A stretch of DNA of 14,800 bases, taken from NCBI GenBank assembly GCA_035507915.1, contig DATJNS010000498.1:1-14800 (forward strand), read 5' to 3'. The position numbers and the translations under genes were made by a program. Numbering within the stretch: the first letter of the stretch is position 1; the number at the start of each line of letters is the position of its first letter. Under the pieces are notes generated by a model. That model searched no databases. It saw only the letters and a program-made list of their open reading frames with translations, and was not told where the DNA came from. This stretch comes from JACQAI01 sp035507915. Lineage in GTDB: Bacteria; Pseudomonadota; Alphaproteobacteria; Elsterales; Elsteraceae. Below, one piece after another: positions 1 to 6,829 of the stretch.

Positions 1-1
1 C

Positions 2-2131
2 GCGCCGGCTCCGGCTGCGCCAGCAGCATCAGCGGCGCCGGCCCCGCCACCGTCCGGCGTCGGGTCGCCGCCACCACAACCGCCGCCGGTTCCCAACCCC
101 GGCGCATCGACCACCACCCCGCCGACGCCTCCAGCTCCGCCGGCGCCAAGTCCGGCGAATGCATCACCCGCCGCGCCCGAGCCGGCGCCGCCTGCGGCGA
201 CGCCGTCGACAGCGGGTCCGGCCGCTGCGGGGTCGTCGAGCGCGAGCGCTCCGCCGGAGGCGCCGGTTCCGTCGACACCTGCGCCGCCCAGCGATACGGC
301 GCCTGCTCCCGCCGCCCCTGGCGCGTCGCCGAGCGCCCCGCCCGACGCGTCCGCCGCGCCGGTCGTGCCACAGCCGCCCGCGAGCCCGACCGGCACGGTG
401 CCGTCGGCGGCCACGAACCAGCCATCGGCACCGCCGGCGCCCAACCTGACCGCGGCCGCGCCGACCGCGGCCAGCCCGCCGGCGAGCCCAGGCGTCACGA
501 CGGCAGGCGCAACCGGTGCCGCGCCGCCGATCCCGATCCCGCTTTCCGGCCCAGCCGCGCTGGTCGCGCAACAGCTAGCCACCGCGGCGGCCAGCGGACA
601 GCCGGGCGAGCCGGTGGCAACGTCGGGAACACCGCCGCCGACGGGCGGAACAGTGGCGCCGGGTACGACGCCGCTCGCCCCGTCGCCGCTCGCCGGCCTG
701 GGGGCGGGCGACCGCGTCCTGGTGCGCGTGCTCGCGCTGTTGCCGCCGGTCGGCGACGCCGCCGATGGCGGCGCTGCCGTGATCGGGGCGAACGCCGCAG
801 CGGTGAGCGCGACCGCCACACGGACGACTGCGGCCGGTACCACCGGAGTGACGCTCGCCGACGTCGAAACGGCGGCAAGCCTGCCAAACAGCAGCGCCGC
901 CCAGGTGCAGACCGCATCCCTATCGCAGGTGACCGCGCGCGCCGGCCAGCCGGGCCCGGCCAGCCCGGCCGTCCTTCTGGCCCAGGCCGCCGCCGGCGTC
1001 AGCGCCCCGGTCGCGCCGAGCGCCGTGCAGCCGATCGTCCGCGCCGCCGCCGGGCCGGCATTGACGGCCGACCCGCCGCCGGTCACAGCCGCCGAGCCGA
1101 CACCCGCTCCTCCGGCGCCGGCCGCCCCGACGCCCGCTGCCGCCACGCCCGCCGGCGCATCGGCCGGCGCGCCGACGCCAGTGGCGACGACGCCGGTCGC
1201 GACGACCGCCACGCCGCCGACGACCGCCGCGCAAGCCGAGGTCGCTGCCAACGCCGCCGCGCCCACCGCTGCCGAGACCGAGGCCGCGCCGAGCACCACC
1301 CCCTTCGATGCGACCGTGGTCGGCACCTCGACCGGCGGTCAGCCGATCCTGCTGGCGGGTCAGACCCTGCTCACCTTGCGGGCGGCGTCCGTGCCGACCG
1401 GCAGCACCCTGGTTCTCCAGCTCGCCGCCGCGCCGCGCGCCGCGCCGCCGCCGTTGCCGGGCCTGCCCGCCACGGCGCTGCCGTCGTTGTCTGAGCTCGT
1501 CCGCGCGGCGCAGACCGTGGGCGGCGCCGCGCAGACCGCGATGACCGCCGTGGTGCCGCAACCGGGACCGACGCTCGCCAGCCAGATCCTCTTCTATCTG
1601 ACGGCGGTGAATCGCGGTGATCTGAGGTCGTGGATCGGCGATGCGGCGCGCACCGCGCTCGATCGCGCCGGCCGCGGCGCCACGCTCGGCAAGCTGTCGA
1701 GCGAGCTCAAGCAGGCCTCCGATTCAACGACGCGCAGCAGCGGCGCGGGCGAATGGCGTGCTCAGCCGCCGATCCCGATGAGCGACGGCGCGGCGATTCA
1801 GCCGATCCAGCTTTTCGTGCATCGGACCAATCCCGACGAGTCGGGCAGCGGCGGCGACCAAGGCACCGCAAAGCCGACGCGCTTCCTGCTCGACCTCAAC
1901 CTGAGCCGGCTCGGCACGATCCAGCTCGACGGCTTGGCGCAGCCGCCGCGCTTCGATCTCATCCTGCGCTCGGCTCAGCCGCTGTCCGATCCGATGCGCA
2001 CCGAGATCCGCCAGCTGTTCATCGACATGACGAGCGCACGCGGTCTCAATGGCCAGGTGTCGTTCCAGGTCGCGCCGCCGATCGTGCCCAACGTCGCGCC
2101 GGCGGCGCCGCGGCCCGGTATCCTGGTCTAG
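2..2131 (+). CDS. FliK-like flagellar hook-length control protein (5' end outside window)
   Basis: The reading frame is open from base 2 with no stop, so the real start lies upstream; 709 residues are visible. The first ~430 visible residues are almost pure Ala/Pro/Thr/Ser low-complexity sequence. A short ordered stretch follows near visible residues 435-476 (motifs FDATVVG and GQPILLAGQTLLTL), then a C-terminal domain at about 600-690. That domain contains FLLDLNLSRLGTIQLDGL, a helix SDPMRTEIRQLF and a final strand LNGQVSFQV. This strand-strand-helix-strand pattern matches the FliK C-terminal (Flg_hook) domain, which interacts with FlhB to switch export specificity once the hook reaches full length. 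A long disordered N-terminal ruler region is normal for FliK, although this one is unusually Pro/Ala-rich. The assignment rests on the C-terminus and on nearby fliI/fliJ; the divergence is large, so I give no gene symbol. It ends 2 bp from the convergent NIPSNAP gene. Confidence 0.65.
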   Translation, partial: APAPAAPAASAAPAPPPSGVGSPPPQPPPVPNPGASTTTPPTPPAPPAPSPANASPAAPEPAPPAATPSTAGPAAAGSSSASAPPEAPVPSTPAPPSDTAPAPAAPGASPSAPPDASAAPVVPQPPASPTGTVPSAATNQPSAPPAPNLTAAAPTAASPPASPGVTTAGATGAAPPIPIPLSGPAALVAQQLATAAASGQPGEPVATSGTPPPTGGTVAPGTTPLAPSPLAGLGAGDRVLVRVLALLPPVGDAADGGAAVIGANAAAVSATATRTTAAGTTGVTLADVETAASLPNSSAAQVQTASLSQVTARAGQPGPASPAVLLAQAAAGVSAPVAPSAVQPIVRAAAGPALTADPPPVTAAEPTPAPPAPAAPTPAAATPAGASAGAPTPVATTPVATTATPPTTAAQAEVAANAAAPTAAETEAAPSTTPFDATVVGTSTGGQPILLAGQTLLTLRAASVPTGSTLVLQLAAAPRAAPPPLPGLPATALPSLSELVRAAQTVGGAAQTAMTAVVPQPGPTLASQILFYLTAVNRGDLRSWIGDAARTALDRAGRGATLGKLSSELKQASDSTTRSSGAGEWRAQPPIPMSDGAAIQPIQLFVHRTNPDESGSGGDQGTAKPTRFLLDLNLSRLGTIQLDGLAQPPRFDLILRSAQPLSDPMRTEIRQLFIDMTSARGLNGQVSFQVAPPIVPNVAPAAPRPGILV

Positions 2132-2133
2132 AG

Positions 2134-2457
2134 CTACTGGACGGTCGATTTCGGCGTCGCGACGATGCGGGTGATGACCATCTTCGAGCGATCGAGATAC
2201 TCGGGCACCCGCGGCGCGATCTTGGTCTTCCAGTAGTCGGTCTCGTAGACCGCCTTGTAGAGCGCCTCGCGTTCGGCCTCGCTCTCGAAGCGGCGCAGCC
2301 AGACATAGACGGACTCGTCGGTCTCGCCGCGGAAGCTCCCGCAGATCACCATGCCCTTGGAGACCTGGAACGGGATGATCTCCTCCTCCATGATCTTGAT
2401 CCATTGGGCCATCCGGCCAGGCAGGACGTGGTACTGGCGCAGCTCGTAGAACGCCAT
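2134..2457 (-). CDS. NIPSNAP family protein
   Basis: This 107-aa soluble protein opens with MAFYELRQYHVLPGRMAQW and continues with a mid-section of the GSFRGETDESVYVWLRRFES type. That is the ferredoxin-like alpha/beta barrel pattern of NIPSNAP-domain proteins: the 'ELRxY' first strand, a helix, then strands with 'vyvWlrrfeS' and 'R...Y'. One domain spans nearly the whole chain. Bacterial members are often small single-domain proteins next to catabolic genes, and their biochemical role is mostly unknown. A GGGAG ribosome-binding sequence lies about 8 nt before the ATG. It is the last gene of a four-gene minus-strand group, 37 bp after the Rieske gene, and its stop codon lies 2 bp from that of the convergent FliK-like gene. 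I infer an accessory role in the same pathway as the decarboxylase; the substrate is not visible. Confidence 0.85.
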   Translation of the reverse strand: MAFYELRQYHVLPGRMAQWIKIMEEEIIPFQVSKGMVICGSFRGETDESVYVWLRRFESEAEREALYKAVYETDYWKTKIAPRVPEYLDRSKMVITRIVATPKSTVQ

Positions 2458-2494
2458 CGCGTATCTCCCTTCCTTTCGGTGACGGCCGCCGACG

Positions 2495-2827
2495 TTAGCA
2501 TGCCGGCGCGACGCGCACGAACACCGTATCGTCCTCGACGCGCACCGCGTAGGTCATGAGATCGTGCTCGGCCGGCCGCGCCAGGCAGCGTCCCGTGACG
2601 ACGTCGAAGCGCGCATGGTGCAGCGGGCACTCGATCACCGTTCCGGACAATCTTCCGCCCGACAGGCGGACATATTCGTGGGTGCACACGTCGCTCACCG
2701 CGCAGACGGCGCGGCCGACGCGATAGAGCGCGAGCGCCGCGCCATCGACCACGATCGCCAGCGGCTTGCCGTCGGTGACCTCGGAGAGCGCAGCGACGCG
2801 GCGCCACGCCTCCATGCCGCGGGACAT
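2495..2827 (-). CDS. Rieske [2Fe-2S] ferredoxin-like protein
   Basis: This 110-aa protein has the complete Rieske cluster signature: C48-x-H50 in VCTHEY and C67-x2-H70 in ECPLHHARF, separated by 16 residues. The CPLHHARFD context with a following TGRCLARPA loop is typical of the small ferredoxins of bacterial oxygenase systems and of NirD-like proteins. There is no signal peptide or membrane segment, so it should be a soluble cytoplasmic electron carrier or redox subunit. It starts 11 bp after the decarboxylase beta gene, and the NIPSNAP gene follows on the same strand. The start is not certain: no strong ribosome-binding sequence precedes the ATG used, and a second ATG lies four codons inside. 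No terminal oxygenase or reductase is visible in the window, so the electron partner is unknown. Confidence 0.9.
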   Translation of the reverse strand: MSRGMEAWRRVAALSEVTDGKPLAIVVDGAALALYRVGRAVCAVSDVCTHEYVRLSGGRLSGTVIECPLHHARFDVVTGRCLARPAEHDLMTYAVRVEDDTVFVRVAPAC

Positions 2828-2838
2828 CGCGGGCGTCG

Positions 2839-3456
2839 CTAACCCGCCGCCGGGGCGAGCGCGGCGCGAAAGCGGGTGCGACAGGCCGAGGGGTCGAGAT
2901 TGCGCTTATAGGCCGGCGAATCGGTCGGCTTGACCCGCAGGAGAACGAATGCGCTGGCGTTGCCCTCGCGCAGCAGGCGTGCGCCGTCGGCGAGGTCGGC
3001 CTCGCGCGCCACCGTGCGGGTCAGCTTGATGCCCGAGCCGACGGCGATGCGCTCGAGATCGACGCCGAGGCTGGTATGGCTCTTCTGCCAGCCGGTCTCG
3101 CCGTAGTGGCCGTTGTCGACGCATAGGATCTTCAGGTTGGGCGGGCTGAGCACCGCGACGGTGGCGAGCGCGCCCAGGTTCATCAAGAGCTCGCCGTCGC
3201 CGGTCGCCACCAGCACGAGCTTGTCGGGCCGCGCGAGAGCGAGGCCAAGACCGGCCGAGACCGCGGCCCCCATCGCGCCTGCCATCGCGTAGATGTGCGC
3301 GCCGTCCTTGGTCAACGCGGCGATGTCGCGCGACGTGCCGGCGAGCCCGCACACGATCAGGAAATCCTCATGTCGGCCGATCAGCCTGGGCACCGCCTCG
3401 CGCCGGTCGAGCACGAGATCGGGCGCGGCGGCAAGCACGACGGACGGCGGCGGCAT
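2839..3456 (-). CDS. Thiamine-diphosphate-dependent decarboxylase, beta (PP-domain) subunit, ComE-like
   Basis: This 205-aa protein is the diphosphate-binding half of a split thiamine-diphosphate (ThDP) enzyme. The ThDP/Mg motif is GDG at residues 86-88 followed by 26 residues and N115 (LCVDNGHYGETGWQ). Upstream are the family-typical CGLAGTSRDIAAL and YAMAGAMGAAVSAGLGLA segments. Split alpha/beta proteins of this size and pattern belong to the sulfopyruvate decarboxylase (ComD/ComE) and phosphonopyruvate decarboxylase group, which decarboxylate 2-oxoacids. The ATG at 3456 has AGGAG about 8 nt upstream; the same frame is open further upstream, but that extension translates into unrelated Arg-rich sequence overlapping the alpha gene. 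It lies 14 bp after the alpha gene and 11 bp before the Rieske gene. The substrate cannot be read from the sequence; coenzyme M synthesis is unlikely in such an organism, so a catabolic 2-oxoacid role is my inference. Confidence 0.85.
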   Translation of the reverse strand: MPPPSVVLAAAPDLVLDRREAVPRLIGRHEDFLIVCGLAGTSRDIAALTKDGAHIYAMAGAMGAAVSAGLGLALARPDKLVLVATGDGELLMNLGALATVAVLSPPNLKILCVDNGHYGETGWQKSHTSLGVDLERIAVGSGIKLTRTVAREADLADGARLLREGNASAFVLLRVKPTDSPAYKRNLDPSACRTRFRAALAPAAG

Positions 3457-3470
3457 GACGCGCTCTCCTG

Positions 3471-3992
3471 CTAAAAGGCCTTGGCGCCGATCAGCCTCTG
3501 GGTCAACAGCACGGCGACCGCCATGCCGCTCTGGAACACCATGGTGAGCGCGGCGCTCACCGTCGGGATCACGTCGTCGGGTTGCTCGACGCGCAGCACG
3601 ATCACGCCCATCGCCTCGAGCACCGGCTGCACCGCCTGACCCATCGGGTACTGCCACGGATTGCCCTCGCCGAAGTCGCCCCGCATGCTGACCAGGGTCA
3701 AGAACGGAAAGCGTCCGCCCTTGACCAGCGACAGCATGTTGATGCAGTTGCCGACGCCGCTCGACTGCATCAGGAGCACGCCGCGCGCGCCGCCGAGATC
3801 GGCCCCGGCGAGCAGCGCAACGCCTTCCTCCTCGGTGGTGAGCGCGACCGAGTGGACCGCCGGATCGGCGAGCGAGCGGTCGATCAGCACGCGATGCCCG
3901 GCGTCGGGTACGTAAGCGAACTGGCTGACGTCGTGGCGGCGCAGCAGGTCGTAGAGCGCGTCCTGCCAGCTGGTTTTCGTGTCGGCGTTCAT
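3471..3992 (-). CDS. Thiamine-diphosphate-dependent decarboxylase, alpha (Pyr-domain) subunit, ComD-like
   Basis: This 173-aa protein (from the ATG at 3992) is the pyrimidine-binding half of a split ThDP enzyme. TTEEEGVALLAGADLGG (52-68) carries the conserved Glu, most likely E55, that activates the thiamine pyrimidine ring. LMQSSGVGNCIN (74-85) and SMRGDFGEGNPWQYPMG (102-118) match the pattern I recall for sulfopyruvate decarboxylase alpha subunits. Together with the beta subunit 14 bp downstream it should form a heteromeric 2-oxoacid decarboxylase with the active site at the alpha/beta interface. A TTG at 4013 would add seven residues; neither start has a convincing ribosome-binding sequence, and I chose the ATG because the extra residues look non-conserved. 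It lies 74 bp downstream of fliJ on the same strand, so read-through from fliIJ is possible. The substrate is unknown. Confidence 0.83.
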   Translation of the reverse strand: MNADTKTSWQDALYDLLRRHDVSQFAYVPDAGHRVLIDRSLADPAVHSVALTTEEEGVALLAGADLGGARGVLLMQSSGVGNCINMLSLVKGGRFPFLTLVSMRGDFGEGNPWQYPMGQAVQPVLEAMGVIVLRVEQPDDVIPTVSAALTMVFQSGMAVAVLLTQRLIGAKAF

Positions 3993-4066
3993 GGTGGCTC
4001 GGAGAACAGACAACGGATGCGGGCGACAGAATGTCTCGTCTTCCGCCCCCTGTCGTCAGTCTTCTG

Positions 4067-4483
4067 TCAGTGGGTGGTGCGGCGGAAGCCCTCGATGGCG
4101 ATCTCGTCGAGCACGATCTGCTCGCGCCGGCTGGCCTCGACGCGGGCGCGCCGGCGCCGGGCGTCGTTCGCGACCTCGTACTTCTTGAGCTCCTGATAGG
4201 CCGCGGTCACCTCCTGGGCGGCGGCCTCGATCTGCAGCCGTACGTCCTCGAGCGACGCCTTGAGCGTACGCCGGCGCTCGATCGCCGCCTGAGCGTAGGG
4301 CGCATAGGCGAAGCTCACCTCCGTGCTCGCGGTGGCGACGCCCTGCTCCATCTTGACCTCGTCGTCCAGCCGCGCGATCGCCTCCTCGAGCTGGACCGCG
4401 AGCCCCTCCAGATCTGCCAGCTTGCGCCGCTTCTCCTCGAGCTCCCACTGGCGCACGCGGATCAGCGTCGGCAGGCCCTTCAT
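4067..4483 (-). CDS. fliJ: Flagellar export chaperone/stalk protein FliJ
   Basis: This 138-aa, strongly charged, almost entirely helical protein begins MKGLPTLIRVRQWELEEKRR and keeps a heptad-like pattern throughout. Its length is close to the family norm (about 147 aa in enterics). FliJ forms an antiparallel coiled coil that inserts into the FliI hexamer and links it to the FlhA export gate. The primary sequence is poorly conserved, as usual for FliJ, so the call leans on length, coiled-coil character and position. The ATG overlaps the fliI stop by 4 nt (ATGA, 4480-4483), which argues for translational coupling. The C-terminal half is very Arg-rich (RRRRARVEASRRE). The longer open frame that runs upstream through fliI is out of frame with fliI and is not coding. 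Confidence 0.88.
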   Translation of the reverse strand: MKGLPTLIRVRQWELEEKRRKLADLEGLAVQLEEAIARLDDEVKMEQGVATASTEVSFAYAPYAQAAIERRRTLKASLEDVRLQIEAAAQEVTAAYQELKKYEVANDARRRRARVEASRREQIVLDEIAIEGFRRTTH

Positions 4484-5811
4484 TCGCCGGTCCTGGGCTG
4501 GACGATCTGCGCGAGCCGCGTATAGCCGGCCTCGAGCGTGGCCGACTCGACCTTGAGCTGCCCGAGAAATGCCTCGAGCGCCGGATAGTACGCTATCGCC
4601 TCGTCGGTGCGCGGGTCGGAGCCAGCGCGATACGCGCCGAGCCGGATCATCTCCGCCATGTCCTCGTAGGCCGCGATCAGCTGACGCGCACGGTTGACGA
4701 TACGATTCTCGTCCTCGTTGTTGCAGCCCGGCATCGAGCGCGAGATCGAGCGCAGCACGTTGACCGCCGGATAGCGGCCGCGCTCGAAGATCGCGCGATC
4801 GAGCACGACGTGGCCGTCGAGGATCGCGCGCGACGCGTCGGCGACCGGCTCGTTCATGTCGTCGCCTTCGACCAGCACGGTGAACAGACCCGTGATGCTG
4901 CCCTGCCCCGGGCCGCCGGGCCCTGCGCGCTCGAGCAGCTTGGGGAGCTCGGCGAACACGGTCGGCGTGTAGCCCTTGCTGGCGGGCGGCTCGCCGGCCG
5001 ACAGTCCGATCTCGCGTTGCGCCATGGCGAAGCGCGTGATCGAGTCGATGAGGCACAGCACGTTCTTGCCCTGGTCGCGGAAATATTCGGCGATCGTCAG
5101 CGTGACGAGCGCCGATTGGCGCCGCAGCAAGGGCGGCTGGTCGGATGTCGCGACCACCACCACGCTGCGCTTCAGGCCCTCGACGCCGAGATCGTCCTGC
5201 AGAAACTCCTGAACCTCGCGGCCGCGCTCGCCGACCAGGCCGATCACCGTGACGTCGGCGGAGGTGTAGCGCGCGATCATCGACATGAGCGTCGACTTGC
5301 CGAGACCGGAGCCGGAGAAGATGCCCATGCGCTGGCCGCGGCACACGGTGAGGAAGGTGTTGAGCGCGCGCACGCCGAGATCGACCTTGCCGGCGACGCG
5401 CTGGCGACGATGCGCCGGCGGCGGTTGATTGCGGATCGGATAGCCGCGGCTGCCGCTGAGCAGCGGGCCCTTGTCGTCGAGCGGTTCGCCCAACGCGCTC
5501 ACCACGCGACCGAGCCAGCTGTCGTCCGGGTAGATCACCGGCGCGGTCTGGGCGACCTCGGCGCGGCAGCCGAGCCCGACGCCGTCGAGGGTGCCATAGG
5601 GCATGACGAGCGCGCGTTCGTCGCGGAACCCGACGACTTCGGCCGGCACCGGCCGGTCGCCGCGCGCGAGGATGGTCACCCGGTCGCCGATCGACAGCGC
5701 GCGCTGCACGCCGCCGATCTCCGCCATCATGCCGAGCACGCTGGTGACGCGGCCGTGCAAGTAGTGATCGGGGACGCGGTCGACGTCCGAAATCAGGTGG
5801 TCGATCAGCAT
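4480..5811 (-). CDS. fliI: Flagellum-specific ATP synthase FliI (type III export ATPase)
   Basis: This 443-aa protein is the cytoplasmic ATPase that energises export of rod, hook and filament subunits. Visible motifs in order: an N-terminal beta-barrel region (about 15-90); Walker A in FSGSGLGKSTLM (165-176, K172); GERGREV (194-200); Walker B VLCLIDS (251-257, D256) followed by SITRFAMAQREIGL; and DGHVVLDRAI (332-341), followed by a helical C-terminal domain. GERGREV and the KGYTPTVFAELPKLLER segment distinguish it from F1 beta subunits. Length is close to the usual ~450. AAGGAG lies 9 nt before the ATG. It is the first gene of the fliI-fliJ operon and is divergent from ctrA. A perfect CtrA box sits about 110 bp upstream of the start and a GANTC site just beyond it, so CtrA control is likely. 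Confidence 0.97.
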   Translation of the reverse strand: MLIDHLISDVDRVPDHYLHGRVTSVLGMMAEIGGVQRALSIGDRVTILARGDRPVPAEVVGFRDERALVMPYGTLDGVGLGCRAEVAQTAPVIYPDDSWLGRVVSALGEPLDDKGPLLSGSRGYPIRNQPPPAHRRQRVAGKVDLGVRALNTFLTVCRGQRMGIFSGSGLGKSTLMSMIARYTSADVTVIGLVGERGREVQEFLQDDLGVEGLKRSVVVVATSDQPPLLRRQSALVTLTIAEYFRDQGKNVLCLIDSITRFAMAQREIGLSAGEPPASKGYTPTVFAELPKLLERAGPGGPGQGSITGLFTVLVEGDDMNEPVADASRAILDGHVVLDRAIFERGRYPAVNVLRSISRSMPGCNNEDENRIVNRARQLIAAYEDMAEMIRLGAYRAGSDPRTDEAIAYYPALEAFLGQLKVESATLEAGYTRLAQIVQPRTGE

Positions 5812-5921
5812 GCCGCGCCTCTCCTTGCGCGGCGCTCCGGGCGGCGCAGGCGCATGGTGTCATCCGAAGCCGCGGCTCAGGATGGAAACGCTGTCCGCCC
5901 CGCAACGGTGCGGTGATCGGC

Positions 5922-5936
5922 TTAAACTTCGGTTAA
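5922..5936. promoter_or_regulatory. CtrA box, perfect TTAA-N7-TTAA, between fliI and ctrA
   Basis: The bases read TTAA-ACTTCGG-TTAA, an exact match to the CtrA consensus of TTAA half-sites separated by 7 bp. It lies 110 bp upstream of the fliI ATG and 97 bp upstream of the ctrA ATG, in a divergent region. In this GC-rich sequence a chance match is very unlikely. It could serve fliIJ activation, ctrA autoregulation or both. The consensus is known; binding here is inferred. Confidence 0.8.
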
Positions 5937-5947
5937 CTTCGATTACA

Positions 5948-5952
5948 GAATC
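5948..5952. promoter_or_regulatory. GANTC (CcrM-type methylation) site in the fliI/ctrA control region
   Basis: The bases GAATC form a GANTC site 11 bp from the perfect CtrA box. CcrM methylates GANTC in most Alphaproteobacteria, and in Caulobacter the ctrA P1 promoter is sensitive to GANTC methylation and GcrA. No CcrM gene is visible in the window and GANTC also occurs inside several genes here, so a regulatory role is only suggested by position. Confidence 0.4.
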
Positions 5953-5992
5953 GGCTTGCGTGTTCTGAGTGATCAGTATTAGTGTCCAATGG

Positions 5993-6012
5993 TTAACTGG
6001 TTAAAATCTTAA
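5993..6012. promoter_or_regulatory. Triple TTAA element just upstream of ctrA
   Basis: Three TTAA half-sites occur at 5993, 6001 and 6009, each separated by 4 bp, giving an exact 8-bp period. The last ends 21 bp before the ctrA ATG. The N4 spacing does not match the N7 CtrA consensus, so this may be a set of half-sites for CtrA autoregulation, a site for another factor, or part of an AT-rich core promoter (a TTATAG follows at 6020-6025). Confidence 0.45.
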
Positions 6013-6033
6013 TCCATCTCTTATAGGTCGCCC

Positions 6034-6774
6034 ATGCGCGTGCTCCTCGTCGAAGATGACAGCGCAACAGCCAAAAGCATCGCCCTGATGCTGACCTCCG
6101 CAGGCTACGTGGTTGACGTCACGGATCTTGGTGAGGATGGGCTGGAGATCGGTAAACTTTATGATTATGACATCATTATACTTGATCTAGTATTACCCGA
6201 CATCGATGGCTACGAGGTATTGCGTCGGTTCCGTGCGGCCCGGGTCCGTACCCCGATCCTGATCCTGTCCGGCCTGTCCGAGCTCGACCACAAGGTCAAA
6301 GGCCTCGGAGTCGGCGCCGACGACTACCTGACCAAGCCGTTCGACAAGCGCGAGCTGATCGCCCGCATCCAGGCGATCGTCCGCCGCTCCAAGGGCCATT
6401 CCGAATCGATCATCCGCACCGGCCGCCTGACCGTGAACCTCGATACCAGGATGGTCGACGTCGACGGCGCGCCGCTGCACCTGACCGGCAAGGAGTACGG
6501 CATCCTCGAGCTCCTGTCCCTGCGCAAGGGCACGACGCTCACCAAGGAGATGTTCCTCAACCATCTCTACGGCGGCATGGACGAGCCCGAGCTCAAGATC
6601 ATCGACGTCTTCGTGTGCAAGCTGCGCAAGAAGCTGACCCAGGCGACGCGTGGCGAGAACTACATCGAGACGGTGTGGGGCCGCGGTTACGTGCTGCGCG
6701 ACCCTGCGGGCGAGGCCGGTGCCGTCGCGCCGGCGGCCCCCGAGACGACCGAAGCCGCCCTGCGCGTCTCCTGA
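6034..6774 (+). CDS. ctrA: Cell-cycle/motility master response regulator CtrA
   Basis: This 246-aa OmpR-type response regulator is the DNA-binding output of the CckA-ChpT-CtrA phosphorelay. The receiver domain (1-115) has the acidic pocket EDD (7-9), phosphoacceptor D51 and K101 in DDYLTKPF. The C-terminal winged-helix domain carries CtrA signatures: VRRSKGHSES (117-125), LTGKEYGILELLSLRKG (150-166), LNHLYGGMDEPELKIIDVF (175-193) and ETVWGRGYVLRDP. These match Caulobacter CtrA closely, so the identity is secure. After LRDP there is a 22-residue Ala-rich tail ending in Val-Ser rather than the Ala-Ala ClpXP signal of Caulobacter CtrA. Codons 40-54, around D51, are strikingly AT-rich. The upstream region holds a perfect CtrA box and three TTAA half-sites, consistent with autoregulation. 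It is divergent from fliI. Confidence 0.97.
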   Translation: MRVLLVEDDSATAKSIALMLTSAGYVVDVTDLGEDGLEIGKLYDYDIIILDLVLPDIDGYEVLRRFRAARVRTPILILSGLSELDHKVKGLGVGADDYLTKPFDKRELIARIQAIVRRSKGHSESIIRTGRLTVNLDTRMVDVDGAPLHLTGKEYGILELLSLRKGTTLTKEMFLNHLYGGMDEPELKIIDVFVCKLRKKLTQATRGENYIETVWGRGYVLRDPAGEAGAVAPAAPETTEAALRVS

Positions 6775-6829
6775 CCCGACAGGTCCGAGGCGCCGGCGCC
6801 ACGCCCCGGCGATGGCCGCCGCAAACCAA

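Noticed and set aside
159..571. Arg-rich frames on both strands within the FliK-like N-terminal region
   Set aside because: They are out-of-frame readings of Pro/Ala codons (CCG/GCG becoming CGC/CGG) with no independent support.
3993..4013. Seven-codon TTG-initiated extension of the decarboxylase alpha subunit
   Set aside because: It has no clear ribosome-binding sequence and a rarer start codon; the ATG at 3992 preserves the full domain. Not fully excluded.
4022..4056. Possible hairpin between fliJ and the decarboxylase cassette (CGACAG pairing with CTGTCG)
   Set aside because: It has a six-base stem with a loop over 20 nt and no T-run; too weak to call a terminator.
4810..5916. A 368-codon open frame on the + strand, antisense to fliI
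   Set aside because: fliI is unmistakable on the other strand; the antisense product is Ala/His/Arg-rich with no motif.
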